From Leptospira kanakyensis (lineage in GTDB: Bacteria; Spirochaetota; Leptospiria; Leptospirales; Leptospiraceae), in the NCBI RefSeq assembly GCF_004769235.1, contig NZ_RQFG01000016.1:62001-126000 (forward strand): DNA of 64,000 nucleotides, read 5' to 3'. Every line of letters starts with the position of its first letter. The stretch's first letter is position 1. The notes beneath the pieces were generated by a model. That model did no database searches, had not been told where the DNA came from, and saw only the letters and a list, made by a program, of their open reading frames with translations. Of this stretch, positions 27,448 through 36,140 are shown piece after piece. A program made the position numbers and the translations under genes.

Positions 27448-28197
27448 CTAGGATTCTTTTTTTGCTACGTGAGCCACTGCATTCCCAAATACAAAATTTT
27501 GGAACCGTACATTCTGAAACCCAACTTCTTTTAAAATTTCTGCGAGGGTCTCTTGGTCTGGGTAGGCTTTAGATGAATGAGGGAGGTAATCAAACATCTC
27601 ATTCTCCTTTCCATAGAGTAAATACCCGAATATAGGCACTATTTTGAAAAAGTAAAAATCAGCGAAGTATTTCAAGAATTTGGGTCGCACTCGTCCCACA
27701 TCCAAATTCACAAACACTCCATCTTTCTTTAGCACTCGTTTGATCTCATTTAAACATTTTTTGATATCGGATACGTTACGAAGGCCAAAACCCATTGTTA
27801 CCAGATCAAAACTCCCATCGGCAAACTGGCTAAGGTTCATGGCATCTCCCAGAAGGAGTTTCACCCTGGGGTTTTCCGGAATCTTGTGGATGGCAAAAGA
27901 CAACATCTTTTCCGAAAAATCGAGACCTACTACCTGTTCTAGGTTTGGATCTTGGGAAAGGCGTAGCGTAATGTCTCCTGTCCCACAGCAAAGGTCCAGG
28001 GCGGATTTGGCCAAAGGAACACTCTTTTTGGCCTCTCTGACCACCCAATCCTTCCAAATTCTGTGTAAGAAAAAACTATTCCAGTCGTTGAACCTATCGT
28101 AGGCTCTGGCAATTCCATCAAAATTCGTTCTTACATATTCCGGTTTCTTTTCTTGGGATGGCAGTTGGTATTGGTTCATAGAGGTCGATACATCCAT
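27448..28197 (-). CDS. ubiE: Ubiquinone/menaquinone C-methyltransferase
   Basis: SAM-dependent C-methylation of demethylmenaquinone (Leptospira uses menaquinone) at the membrane. Motif I is LDLCCGTGDITLRL. LLGDAMNLSQFADGSFD and MGFGLRNVSD are the UbiE signatures, and RVLKKDGVFVNLDVG follows. The methyltransferase core begins at about residue 20 of the version used here. The start could be 28197 or 28179 (MNQYQLPS); the longer frame to 28260 has no homologous look. If 28197 is right, its ATG shares the palindrome CATG with the divergent exbB ATG. No Shine-Dalgarno is obvious for either. The 170 bases downstream of the LruC gene start hold no gene that I can see. Confidence 0.92.
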   Translation of the reverse strand: MDVSTSMNQYQLPSQEKKPEYVRTNFDGIARAYDRFNDWNSFFLHRIWKDWVVREAKKSVPLAKSALDLCCGTGDITLRLSQDPNLEQVVGLDFSEKMLSFAIHKIPENPRVKLLLGDAMNLSQFADGSFDLVTMGFGLRNVSDIKKCLNEIKRVLKKDGVFVNLDVGRVRPKFLKYFADFYFFKIVPIFGYLLYGKENEMFDYLPHSSKAYPDQETLAEILKEVGFQNVRFQNFVFGNAVAHVAKKES

Positions 28198-28660
28198 GAA
28201 TTGGACATTTTCAATTCCCGCAATTTTGATTTTTATTCTTCTTTTTTGTTTTTCACTCACATCCTTCTATTTTTTCTTTCGAATCGTTCTTGGACTTAAA
28301 AAATTAGAAGGAAAACAATTTCGGTCGGAAGTTTTTCCGAAAGAGCCAACAGAACAAGAATTGGAATTATTTTTTTCTCCACTGGAAAGAACCATCCAAT
28401 GGTTGCCGACACTCGCATCTCTTGCCATGCTTCTCGGATTACTTGGAACGGTGATTGGAATTAATTCTGCCTTTGGTGCAATGGAAGCCCAAGGGAAAGT
28501 GAGTTTAGAAGTACTCGCAGGTGGAATCAAAGATGCACTGAACACAACAATTGCCGGTCTTTTGGTTGCGATTCCCTCTTTGTACTTTCATAGATTTGCA
28601 GAAAACAAAATCCGCCACATTTCGGAACTACTAGTCAAAGATTTTTCGAATCCACAATGA
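28196..28660 (+). CDS. exbB: MotA/TolQ/ExbB proton-channel family protein
   Basis: A 154-residue inner-membrane protein that, with ExbD/TolR, uses the proton-motive force to energise outer-membrane processes. The first helix spans about residues 5-30. The conserved core LLGLLGTVIGINSAFGAM and GIKDALNTTIAGLLVAIPSL covers helices 2 and 3. At 154 residues it is shorter than E. coli ExbB (244), with the cytoplasmic loop trimmed. It overlaps exbD by four bases (ATGA), so they are translationally coupled. No TonB is adjacent. The divergent ubiE start overlaps, leaving no room for a separate promoter region. TolQ is an alternative name. Confidence 0.88.
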   Translation: MNWTFSIPAILIFILLFCFSLTSFYFFFRIVLGLKKLEGKQFRSEVFPKEPTEQELELFFSPLERTIQWLPTLASLAMLLGLLGTVIGINSAFGAMEAQGKVSLEVLAGGIKDALNTTIAGLLVAIPSLYFHRFAENKIRHISELLVKDFSNPQ

Positions 28661-29052
28661 AACTTCGTAAATCTAGTTCTTATTCTTCCATTGACATTAG
28701 TAGTTTGATAGATGTACTTTTTATCCTACTCATCTTTTTAATGTTAGCAGTTCGGTTTACAGAGACAACTTCAACCTTACAACTTGACCTTCCTAAAACC
28801 AAAACGGAATCCATTGGAGAGGAATCACCTAAGTTTAAAATCCAAATCAACCAATTAGGAATTGTTTATATTGATGGGAAGGAAACCACAAAAGAATCTC
28901 TAACAAATCTAATTACGGAAAACGAAGATGGAAAATCTAGGATTGTTTTAGAAGTGGACCAAAAGGTGGAGTTTGGGGTTTTTGTTTTGGTAACAGATTT
29001 ATTAAAATCGAAAGGGTATCAAAAAATAGACATTGTCACTCAAAAGGATTAG
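28657..29052 (+). CDS. exbD: ExbD/TolR-family energy-coupling protein
   Basis: A 131-residue single-pass protein, partner of ExbB. The N-terminus SSIDISSLIDVLFILLIFLML holds the membrane helix (about 14-34) with the conserved Asp (SLIDVLF) that carries protons. The periplasmic domain follows, with YIDGKETTKE and KIDIVTQKD. The length is normal. Its stop overlaps the 3' end of the convergent histidine kinase gene by 17 bases. This convergent overlap leaves no room for a terminator. The pair ExbB-ExbD is certain; whether it serves TonB-dependent uptake or Tol-like envelope functions cannot be told. Confidence 0.9.
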   Translation: MKLRKSSSYSSIDISSLIDVLFILLIFLMLAVRFTETTSTLQLDLPKTKTESIGEESPKFKIQINQLGIVYIDGKETTKESLTNLITENEDGKSRIVLEVDQKVEFGVFVLVTDLLKSKGYQKIDIVTQKD

Positions 29053-31036
29053 AGGTTTGTAATAAATCGATTAAAAATTTATATTTTTTGTTTTGAACTT
29101 TTTGTTCTAATATTTTTTTTCCTTTGTCTTCTGTTTGAATTGCGTTTAAAACTTCCGTTAGTTGGCCAAAGTTTTGTATCCTAATCAATTTTAAAATTTC
29201 CTTTTTTAGTTCAGGAGAGGAAAAATTCAAAAAACTTTGAACAATTTCTGCTTCCGATTCTTCTTGTTTAGCCGTTTGAATGATTTCGTTTGTATGGATA
29301 GGTCCTAGTTTTGATTTTTGTTTTAAACTTTCAGGAACTTCTTGTAACCGTGTCAATGGAATCTCAAAAGAAAATTCAGAACCAGCTCCCACAGAACTTT
29401 TTACGTGTATGGTTCCTCCTAAAAATTCAACTAGTTGTTGGCAGATGGAAAGACCAAGTCCTGTTCCTTCTTTATAAGAACTTCCTTGTTCTGTTTGTTG
29501 GAAAGCTTCAAAAATAGAATGTAATTGGTCACCTGGAATTCCAATTCCAGAATCTTTTACAATGAATCTAACTGTATCAAAAGATTGTTCTGGGTTACTT
29601 TCTATTTTGATTTCTAAACTGACAGAACCTTGGTTTGTAAACTTTAAGGCATTCCCAAGTAAATTAACAAGAATTTGGCGAATTTTCTGTAAATCGGCTT
29701 CATAAAAAGAGGAAGATATATTTTCAGCTCCAATGAGTTCTAAACTAATTGATTTTTCAGAAAAACGATAAGAAAACATAGAGAACAAAGTGTCCCAAAG
29801 TTGGACAAGGGAAAATTGTTCTCTTGATTCTGTCATCTTACCTGCTTCAATTTTTGCTAAATCCAAAATATCATTGATCATACCGAGTAAGTGCACTCCA
29901 TTATCATAAAGAGAATTAACATACCCTTTTAAATGGCCCGGAAGGATTGGATCTTTTTCTAAAATTTGCGAAAATCCAATCACAGCATGGAGGGGAGTTC
30001 TTAGTTCATGTGTGATTTTTGAGAAAAAAACCGATTTTGAGCGGTTTGCTTTGATGGCAGCTTCCACTGCTTTCTGGAGTCTTTTGTTTTGGAGTTGGAT
30101 TTTTTGCGAGTAGTCGTTTAACTTGTCTTCTGCGATTTTACGATCAGTAATATCGAATACAGTGGATTTACTAATGATAAAGTTCCCATCTTTGTCAAAA
30201 GTGGCAGTAGAATTTAAACTAATAAAAAATGTAGTTTTGTCTTTTCTCACAAACTCCAATTCAACACCAGTTAAATTTTCGTTAGGAAAAGAATTGGTTA
30301 TGAGTCTGTATTTGTCTTGGCTACTTTCTGTCATTAAATCATTAAATTTAAAATTCCCAACAACTTCTTCTCTGGCATAACCTAACCAGTCTAATTCTGT
30401 ATCATTGATAGAAACAATGATATTGTCTTTGTCGAGTGAATGATACCCACACGGAGCATTGTTATATAGATCCAAAATCCTTTCATAGGATTTCATCAAA
30501 TTTTCTTCGGCAATTTTACGATTGGTGATATCATTCCCAATGGATAATACTTCGTAAGGGTATCCAAATTCATTTTTTAAAATTCGGTTGGACCAAGTAA
30601 CGGTTCTTTTGTCACTTTCTCCAATAAAAACATCATACTCTTGGCGGATATTTTGTTCTGGTCTATGAAAGATATTCCATAATCGAGATTTTACTTCGTT
30701 AGATTTTTCTAATGGGATTTGAAATAAATCTAATACCACATCTTTACCTTCTGCTAGGTCCTTTGTGGTTTGAAAAAATTCTTCCGCATAGGGATTGATG
30801 GAATGGATTTTAAAATCAGGACTCCAACGAATGATGATGGAGTTTGCTGTATCGTAGATATCTTGGTATTGTTTTTCTTTTTCTCTGATGGTACGTTCAA
30901 TTTCCTCAGAGTTACTTAAATTTTTTCTGAAAAGGATTAACCTAAGTTTTTTTTCCCTTAAATAGGCATGATAATAATAGTAAGTGAGTAATAACAATCC
31001 AAAGGTGAAGAGGGTTATTACGATTCCAGTGATCAT
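29036..31036 (-). CDS. Membrane-bound PAS-domain histidine kinase
   Basis: A 666-residue sensor kinase. One membrane helix at about residues 2-22 is followed by two or three PAS domains (IIRWSPDFKIHSINP near 75, APCGYHSLDKDN near 195). A HisKA domain follows, with the phospho-acceptor His in SKITHELRTPLHAVIG (about residue 342). The ATPase part has LLGNALKFTNQG (N box), VKDSGIGIP (G1) and EGTGLGLS (G2). About 90 residues after the catalytic domain carry no receiver motif and are of unknown role. The ATGA overlap with the upstream response regulator-phosphatase gene shows that the two form an operon, so they are likely partners. Confidence 0.9.
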   Translation of the reverse strand: MITGIVITLFTFGLLLLTYYYYHAYLREKKLRLILFRKNLSNSEEIERTIREKEKQYQDIYDTANSIIIRWSPDFKIHSINPYAEEFFQTTKDLAEGKDVVLDLFQIPLEKSNEVKSRLWNIFHRPEQNIRQEYDVFIGESDKRTVTWSNRILKNEFGYPYEVLSIGNDITNRKIAEENLMKSYERILDLYNNAPCGYHSLDKDNIIVSINDTELDWLGYAREEVVGNFKFNDLMTESSQDKYRLITNSFPNENLTGVELEFVRKDKTTFFISLNSTATFDKDGNFIISKSTVFDITDRKIAEDKLNDYSQKIQLQNKRLQKAVEAAIKANRSKSVFFSKITHELRTPLHAVIGFSQILEKDPILPGHLKGYVNSLYDNGVHLLGMINDILDLAKIEAGKMTESREQFSLVQLWDTLFSMFSYRFSEKSISLELIGAENISSSFYEADLQKIRQILVNLLGNALKFTNQGSVSLEIKIESNPEQSFDTVRFIVKDSGIGIPGDQLHSIFEAFQQTEQGSSYKEGTGLGLSICQQLVEFLGGTIHVKSSVGAGSEFSFEIPLTRLQEVPESLKQKSKLGPIHTNEIIQTAKQEESEAEIVQSFLNFSSPELKKEILKLIRIQNFGQLTEVLNAIQTEDKGKKILEQKVQNKKYKFLIDLLQTSNPFE

Positions 31037-32166
31037 TTAATTTCCAAAAGTAACATTGTCATGTCATCGGCAACTTTGCCACCAGAAAAACTCAAAACTT
31101 CCTTTTGAACAGATTCCAAAAACTCCTGAGAGGAAAGATGAATCCTGGATTCAATCAGCGTTTGAAATTTTTGATCTCCTAAATATTCTTCTTTATCATT
31201 AGGAACTTCAAACATTCCATCAGAAAATAAAAACAATCGATCTCCCGCCTTTAAAAAAATATCTTCATTTTCTGTATTGAGTTGGTCGGGAAACATCATC
31301 AGACAAAATCCTTTGGTTCCTAGTTTGATTATGTTTTTATCTCGGAGTAGGAACATATTATGATGTCCGGCCATGGAGTAGGAGAGCAAATTTTCTTCAG
31401 CTTTGTATCTTAAATAAATGGCACTAATGAAATGTGTACTGATGAGAGGGGTGAGGGTGTTGTGAATCCAAAATAGGCTTTCACTTGGTGACAAAAAGGA
31501 TTTGTCCATGGTTTTGAATGTGATGATGGCCATTAGGGAAACCATGGCCGCTGCAATTCCATGCCCTGTTACATCTCCAAATAAAATATCCAAATCACCA
31601 GAAGGTAACAGATCGTAGGTGATGAGGTCACCTCCTACAAGTTCCATAGGTTTGTAAGAGGTATAAATTTGGTAAAGAGGCGAGGGAGGGAACTGGAATG
31701 TAACTAAATTTTCTTGGTTGGATTTTGCTAGTTCCAAATCTTTCTGGATGGCTTGCAAAAGATCGATCCTTTCTTTCTCTAAGGTTTTGATTTTGATATG
31801 AGTCCTTATCCTGGCAAGGATTTCTGATTCTTGAAAAGGTTTCGTAATGTAATCAACAGCTCCTGTTTCCAAACCTTTGACAATGTCACTAGTTTCGTTG
31901 AGTGCAGATAAAAAAAGGATGGGAGTGTTTTTTGACCTATCTGTAGCAAGCAGTCGTTTTGCGACATCAAGACCACTGAGCCCCGGTAACAAAATATCAA
32001 GTAAAATTAAATCAAAATCTAAGGCTTCTGCGAGTTCTAAAGCATATTCACCATCATAGGCAACCGCCACTTCATACCCTTGGCCAAGTAAAATATGAGT
32101 AATAATTTCAATATTTGTTTCGTTATCATCAACAACCAAAATTTTTGCTGCTTGTTTTGTCTGCAC
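31033..32166 (-). CDS. Response regulator with SpoIIE-type phosphatase output
   Basis: A 377-residue two-domain protein. The receiver spans about residues 8-125 (LVVDDNETN, phospho-acceptor Asp in LDILLPG, Lys in YITKPF). A linker helix leads to an RsbU-like PP2C domain (ELVGGDLITYD, FGDVTGHGIAAAM, YSMAGHHN, DDMTMLLLE). Phosphorylation by the kinase encoded next to it would control dephosphorylation of a STAS-type antagonist, by analogy with partner-switching systems. The gene order regulator-kinase and the four-base overlap support this pairing. Downstream target genes are not evident within the window. The ATG is at 32166; the dinB gene diverges 76 bases away. Confidence 0.9.
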   Translation of the reverse strand: MQTKQAAKILVVDDNETNIEIITHILLGQGYEVAVAYDGEYALELAEALDFDLILLDILLPGLSGLDVAKRLLATDRSKNTPILFLSALNETSDIVKGLETGAVDYITKPFQESEILARIRTHIKIKTLEKERIDLLQAIQKDLELAKSNQENLVTFQFPPSPLYQIYTSYKPMELVGGDLITYDLLPSGDLDILFGDVTGHGIAAAMVSLMAIITFKTMDKSFLSPSESLFWIHNTLTPLISTHFISAIYLRYKAEENLLSYSMAGHHNMFLLRDKNIIKLGTKGFCLMMFPDQLNTENEDIFLKAGDRLFLFSDGMFEVPNDKEEYLGDQKFQTLIESRIHLSSQEFLESVQKEVLSFSGGKVADDMTMLLLEIK

Positions 32167-32242
32167 AATTCATGAAGGATTGAGAGTAAAAAACATTTGG
32201 CAAGAGATTTTTGGTATCGTTTGATTCTAAGAGACAAGAGAA

Positions 32243-33319
32243 ATGAAAAAGATCATCCATATTGATATGGACGCATTTTATGCTTCTGTAGAACAAAGAG
32301 ACTTTCCGGAAATGCGTGGAAAACCAGTAGTTGTTGGTGGATCTCCGCATTCACGGGGAGTCGTATGCGCCGCCAGTTATGAAGCAAGAAAATTTGGAGT
32401 TCGTTCTGCCATTCCTTGTTTCCAAGCATTTAAACTTTGTCCGGAAGCCATTTTCACTCCACCCCGATTTGAAGTTTATAAATCGATCTCAAAAGAAATT
32501 CGTTCTATATTCTTAGAGTATACTGATTTGGTAGAACCTTTGTCACTAGATGAAGCTTATTTGGATGTAACTTCGAATAAATTAGAAATTCCATTAGCAA
32601 GCACTATCGCCAAAGAAATTAGGAAAAAAATCTTTGAGAACACTGGGCTTACTTGTTCTGCAGGAGTCGCTCAAAATAAATTTTTAGCCAAAATGGCTTC
32701 CGAAAAAAATAAACCTAACGGACTTTATGTGGTTCTCCCTGGTGAGGAAGAAAAGTTTTTAAACGATATCCCCTTATATAACTTTCATGGGATTGGGAAA
32801 AAAACTTTTGAACGTTTATCCCAATTAGGATTTACCAAGGGGTCAGATCTCCGAAAGGCAGAGGAGTCCTATCTTGTCAGAGAGTTTGGAAAAATGGGAG
32901 CTGTGTTTTACCGCATGGCACGGGGAGTGGATGATCGGGAAGTGATTCCATTTCGTGATCCCAAATCCATTGGAGTGGAAACAACCTTTTCTCATGATTC
33001 AGAAGATTTTGCTTATTTACTGCTCACATTAGAAAATTTGTCCAAGGAATTAGAAATGCGGATGGGTCGTAAAAACAAACAAGGAAAAACACTGACCTTA
33101 AAAATCAAATTTGAAGATTTTACTGTAAAACAAAAATCTATTTCATCCGAATCTGTTTTCTACTTGGCAGACAATCTTTTCCAACAATCCTCGAATCTAT
33201 TGGCCACAGTATGGAAGGAAAATATCGAACCATCTAGGAAAATCAGACTTCTTGGGATTTCTGTGACCAACTTTTCTACAGATACAATCAGTAAGGACCA
33301 ACCTTCACTCTTCGGTTAA
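32243..33319 (+). CDS. dinB: DNA polymerase IV
   Basis: Y-family translesion polymerase of 358 residues. Catalytic motifs are HIDMDAFYASVEQRD at the N-terminus and LSLDEAYLDVT near 105-115, which together hold the metal-binding acidic residues. CSAGVAQNKFLAKMASE and FHGIGKKT (helix-hairpin-helix) follow. The last residues QPSLFG form a plausible sliding-clamp-binding motif (QxxLF). It is close to the family length. The next gene (carboxylesterase) starts four bases after the stop, suggesting co-transcription. No LexA-like operator could be confidently recognised upstream. Confidence 0.95.
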   Translation: MKKIIHIDMDAFYASVEQRDFPEMRGKPVVVGGSPHSRGVVCAASYEARKFGVRSAIPCFQAFKLCPEAIFTPPRFEVYKSISKEIRSIFLEYTDLVEPLSLDEAYLDVTSNKLEIPLASTIAKEIRKKIFENTGLTCSAGVAQNKFLAKMASEKNKPNGLYVVLPGEEEKFLNDIPLYNFHGIGKKTFERLSQLGFTKGSDLRKAEESYLVREFGKMGAVFYRMARGVDDREVIPFRDPKSIGVETTFSHDSEDFAYLLLTLENLSKELEMRMGRKNKQGKTLTLKIKFEDFTVKQKSISSESVFYLADNLFQQSSNLLATVWKENIEPSRKIRLLGISVTNFSTDTISKDQPSLFG

Positions 33320-33322
33320 ACT

Positions 33323-34024
33323 ATGTTAGATAATGAAAATGATTTAGAATCTCTCGGACCATTAAAGGTACTTCGCGTCAAAGGAGACCCTGACGCACCA
33401 ACAGTTGTGTTGTTTCATGGTTATGGGGCAAGTGCCTTTGATTTATATCCCATTCACGAAGTTTTAGTCACAGACCAAAAATTCAATTGGGTTTTCCCAC
33501 ATGGACATTTGAGTGTTCCACTGATGCCAGGTTATTCCGGTCGTGCTTGGTTTCCGATTGATATGGCAGCCTTGGAAGAAGCAATCCGTAAAAATGATTT
33601 TAGAAATTTCGCAGATAAAGACCCCGAAGGTATGGATGTCGCTAGACAAGCCGCTTATTTGATGTTAGATGCTATTGGAGTGCCCTGGAACCAACTTATT
33701 TTAGGTGGGTTTTCACAAGGTGCCATGCTTGCGACAGACCTCACTCTCCGAAAAGAGGAACTTTCTAAGGGGCTTATGATTCTTTCCGGCGCTTTAGTGA
33801 ATGAATCTTTATGGAAAGAATTGGCTCCGAAAAAATCGCTTTTACGTTTTTTTCAATCACATGGTGAGTTTGATCCTATACTTGGTTATGCGAATGCTAA
33901 AAAACTCGAAAAATTACTTCGTAGTTCTGGACTTCTTGGTGAATTTATAGCTTTTAATGGTGGCCATGAAATCCCAGCACCCGTCATCCAAGGTGTCAGT
34001 CGATATTTGAATAGTTTATCGTAA
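33323..34024 (+). CDS. Phospholipase/carboxylesterase family hydrolase
   Basis: A 233-residue alpha/beta hydrolase of the phospholipase/carboxylesterase (acyl-protein thioesterase-like) group. It has FHGYGASAFDL for the oxyanion hole, GGFSQGAMLATDL with the nucleophile Ser at about residue 133, an acidic SHGEFDPI and the catalytic His in NGGHEIP. There is no signal peptide. It starts four bases after dinB on the same strand and probably shares the transcript, although no functional link is known. The substrate is undetermined; short-chain esters or lysophospholipids are usual for the family. Confidence 0.85.
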   Translation: MLDNENDLESLGPLKVLRVKGDPDAPTVVLFHGYGASAFDLYPIHEVLVTDQKFNWVFPHGHLSVPLMPGYSGRAWFPIDMAALEEAIRKNDFRNFADKDPEGMDVARQAAYLMLDAIGVPWNQLILGGFSQGAMLATDLTLRKEELSKGLMILSGALVNESLWKELAPKKSLLRFFQSHGEFDPILGYANAKKLEKLLRSSGLLGEFIAFNGGHEIPAPVIQGVSRYLNSLS

Positions 34025-34079
34025 ATTTTTTATCAGATAGAATCCAGTTTGGATCTGTCTAATCAAACGGGTGGTTGTG

Positions 34080-34838
34080 ATGAAACATTTTTTTCTTGTT
34101 TTCCTTTGTGTTGGTTTATGGCAAGGGGCTTCTGCCCAAGGGTTCGATCATAAACATAGTGTCTGGGACTCGATTCTTAAAAAGAATGTAAAAAACGGAT
34201 TTGTTTCTTATAAAGGAATTCAGTCGGAAGAAGGTTCCTTTAAACAATATTTAGAATCTCTTTCGAAAGTGACCGAGGCCCAATACCAAGGTTTTAACGA
34301 AAAAGAAAAAATTAGTTTTTTAATCAACGCATACAATGCCTTCACAGTAAAACTCATTTTGGACCATTATCCGATTGAGAGTATTACAGAAATTGGATCT
34401 CCGTTTTCTAAAATCAATTTAGCAAGGGGCATCCCTTGGAAAAAAGAATTTTATTCTCTACTTGGGAAATCCAGACATCTTGATTGGATCGAACATGAAA
34501 AGTTAAGAAAGGATTTTAACGAACCAAGAATCCATTTTGCCATTGTTTGTGCCTCCATTGGTTGTCCTAACTTAGCTTCGGAAGCATACACAGCGGTTAA
34601 TTTAGAAAAACAACTGCAATCAGCCAAACTCGGATTCTTAAAAAATCCAAAAAAGAACTCTTACGATAAAACAACGAACACTTTGTACTTAAGTAAAATC
34701 TTCAATTGGTTCCAAACAGATTTTACTAAAAAAACCACTCTCATTCAATATTTGCAAGATGGGTTTGAAGAAACAATCAAACCAGATGCAAAAATTGTGT
34801 ATAATGAATACAACTGGGATCTAAACGAATTAAAATAG
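34080..34838 (+). CDS. Exported DUF547 protein
   Basis: A 252-residue protein beginning with a signal peptide (MKHFFLVFLCV, cleavage after GASA near residue 20), so it acts in the envelope. The DUF547 core is recognised by FLINAYNAFTVKLILDHYP near residues 75-95 and by FAIVCASIGCPNLASEAY, with two Cys that may form a disulfide. DUF547 proteins are common in bacteria and their activity is not settled. I chose the ATG at 34080, which has GGGTGG about six bases upstream, over GTG codons at 34071. It faces the osmC gene tail to tail across a hairpin. Confidence 0.85.
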   Translation: MKHFFLVFLCVGLWQGASAQGFDHKHSVWDSILKKNVKNGFVSYKGIQSEEGSFKQYLESLSKVTEAQYQGFNEKEKISFLINAYNAFTVKLILDHYPIESITEIGSPFSKINLARGIPWKKEFYSLLGKSRHLDWIEHEKLRKDFNEPRIHFAIVCASIGCPNLASEAYTAVNLEKQLQSAKLGFLKNPKKNSYDKTTNTLYLSKIFNWFQTDFTKKTTLIQYLQDGFEETIKPDAKIVYNEYNWDLNELK

Positions 34839-34848
34839 AAAATTGATT

Positions 34849-34880
34849 CAAAGTAGGGGAGTTTGGTTTTTCCTACTTTG
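34849..34880. terminator. Bidirectional hairpin between the DUF547 and osmC genes
   Basis: CAAAGTAGG and CCTACTTTG form a perfect 9-bp stem around a 14-base loop that contains TTTT. It lies between two convergent genes and is followed by T/A-rich sequence, so it may terminate both. Confidence 0.55.
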
Positions 34881-34930
34881 GTGATTTTAAAATAGAACGC
34901 ACAATAAAGTTTTTATCGATTTAAAAATGC

Positions 34931-35344
34931 TTAAACTAACTCAAATTCGTAAGTGATTTTTGCGGTTTTTTCAAGTGTTTTGGCAACAGAACAATACTTT
35001 TCTAAACTAAGATCAATCGCACGTTTTACTTGTTCTTCTTTAAATTCACCCGCGATTTTAAACTTCAAATGGATGTTTTTAAAGAGATTGGCTTCTTCTA
35101 CTTTTTCTCTATCAGCATCTACTTCTACGGAATAGTCTTTCACTTCGATTCTATGTTTAGCTAAAATCATCAGAACATCAATGCTACTGCATCCAGCAAG
35201 TCCCATAATCAAAAGTTCCATGGGTCTTGGACCAGAATTTTTTCCACCAATTTCAGGGGAGGCATCGATACGAATGGAATTACCAGATTCATTCTTTGCT
35301 TCTAAAACGTAAGGAGATTCGATTCGATTCAGTTTGATATTCAT
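34931..35344 (-). CDS. OsmC/Ohr-family peroxide-reducing protein
   Basis: A 137-residue protein of the OsmC family, which reduces organic hydroperoxides with paired cysteines. The first Cys is in GLAGCSSIDVLMIL and the second in EKYCSVAKTLEKT near the C-terminus, the two expected redox positions. I start it at 35344 (MNIKLNRIES). A longer upstream frame to 35563 consists of sequence overlapping the peroxiredoxin gene and is not credible. It lies directly downstream of the peroxiredoxin gene with a terminator between them, so partial read-through could join two peroxide defences. OsmC is preferred over Ohr because of the Asp-rich spacing, but this is not decisive. Confidence 0.85.
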   Translation of the reverse strand: MNIKLNRIESPYVLEAKNESGNSIRIDASPEIGGKNSGPRPMELLIMGLAGCSSIDVLMILAKHRIEVKDYSVEVDADREKVEEANLFKNIHLKFKIAGEFKEEQVKRAIDLSLEKYCSVAKTLEKTAKITYEFELV

Positions 35345-35356
35345 AAGTATAAAATA

Positions 35357-35376
35357 GGCGGGTGCGAGAACCCGCC
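35357..35376 (-). terminator. Terminator after the peroxiredoxin gene
   Basis: On the minus strand GGCGGGT-TCTCGC-ACCCGCC forms a perfect GC-rich 7-bp stem followed by TATTTTAT. It lies between the stop of the peroxiredoxin gene (35388) and the osmC start (35344). Confidence 0.75.
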
Positions 35377-35387
35377 AAGTGTAAAAA

Positions 35388-36023
35388 TTACTTATTTGGT
35401 TGTGGAGTGTAACGTAAATAAGGTTTGATGGTTTTAAATCCTTTTGGGAATTTTTTCTTCGCATCTTCATCAGAAACAGAAGGAACGATGATTGTGTCTT
35501 CGCCGTCTTTCCAGTTCGCAGGAGTAGCAACGCTAAACTGAGAAGTGAGTTGTAAAGAGTCAATCACACGTAAAAGTTCGTCAAAGTTTCTTCCAGTAGA
35601 CGCAGGGTAAGTAAGAGTTAACTTTACTTTTTTGTCAGGTCCGACAACAAATACAGAACGAACCGTAGTGGTTTCACTTGCGTTAGGGTGGATCATATCA
35701 TAAAGATTAGATACTTTACGGTCCGCATCAGCAATGATAGGATAATTGACTGTTGTACCTTGAGTTTCGTTGATATCAGAGATCCAACCTTTGTGGCTGT
35801 CCACAGGATCAACAGAAAGTGCGATCACTTTCACATTTCGTTTTTCGAACTCTGGTTTGATTTTTGCTACATATCCGAGTTCTGTTGTACAAACTGGAGT
35901 GTAGTCTTTCGGGTGAGAAAATAAAATCCCCCATCCTTGTCCTAAAAATTCATGAAAGTCAATTTTGCCTTCAGAGGTTTCCGCTTGGAAATTCGGTGCT
36001 TCGTCGCCTAAACGTAGTGCCAT
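35388..36023 (-). CDS. 1-Cys peroxiredoxin (Prx6 type)
   Basis: A 211-residue thiol peroxidase that reduces H2O2 and alkyl hydroperoxides. The peroxidatic Cys is in DYTPVCTTELGYV near residue 45; PVCTTE is the signature of the Prx6 group. The partner residues KVIALSVDPVDSH and the conserved Arg near 130 are present. The C-terminal extension of about 40 residues is typical of the 1-Cys group. No resolving Cys is seen, so reductant is probably a thiol or thioredoxin-like partner. The gene has a Shine-Dalgarno AGGAG upstream of the ATG. The osmC gene follows, separated by a terminator. Confidence 0.92.
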   Translation of the reverse strand: MALRLGDEAPNFQAETSEGKIDFHEFLGQGWGILFSHPKDYTPVCTTELGYVAKIKPEFEKRNVKVIALSVDPVDSHKGWISDINETQGTTVNYPIIADADRKVSNLYDMIHPNASETTTVRSVFVVGPDKKVKLTLTYPASTGRNFDELLRVIDSLQLTSQFSVATPANWKDGEDTIIVPSVSDEDAKKKFPKGFKTIKPYLRYTPQPNK

Positions 36024-36140
36024 GGTTTTTCTCCTGTAAGATCAGTTATTCCAATTCTAAAATTCTTGTCCAAAAAGGCAAGAATTTGTTATACTTTATT
36101 GGATGAAATTTCCATTTTATTGAAATATTTCGCAGATTTC

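Noticed and set aside
35345..35563. N-terminal extension of the OsmC frame to 35563
   Set aside because: The added 73 residues come from the terminator and the peroxiredoxin gene in another frame; the family begins at MNIKLNRIES.
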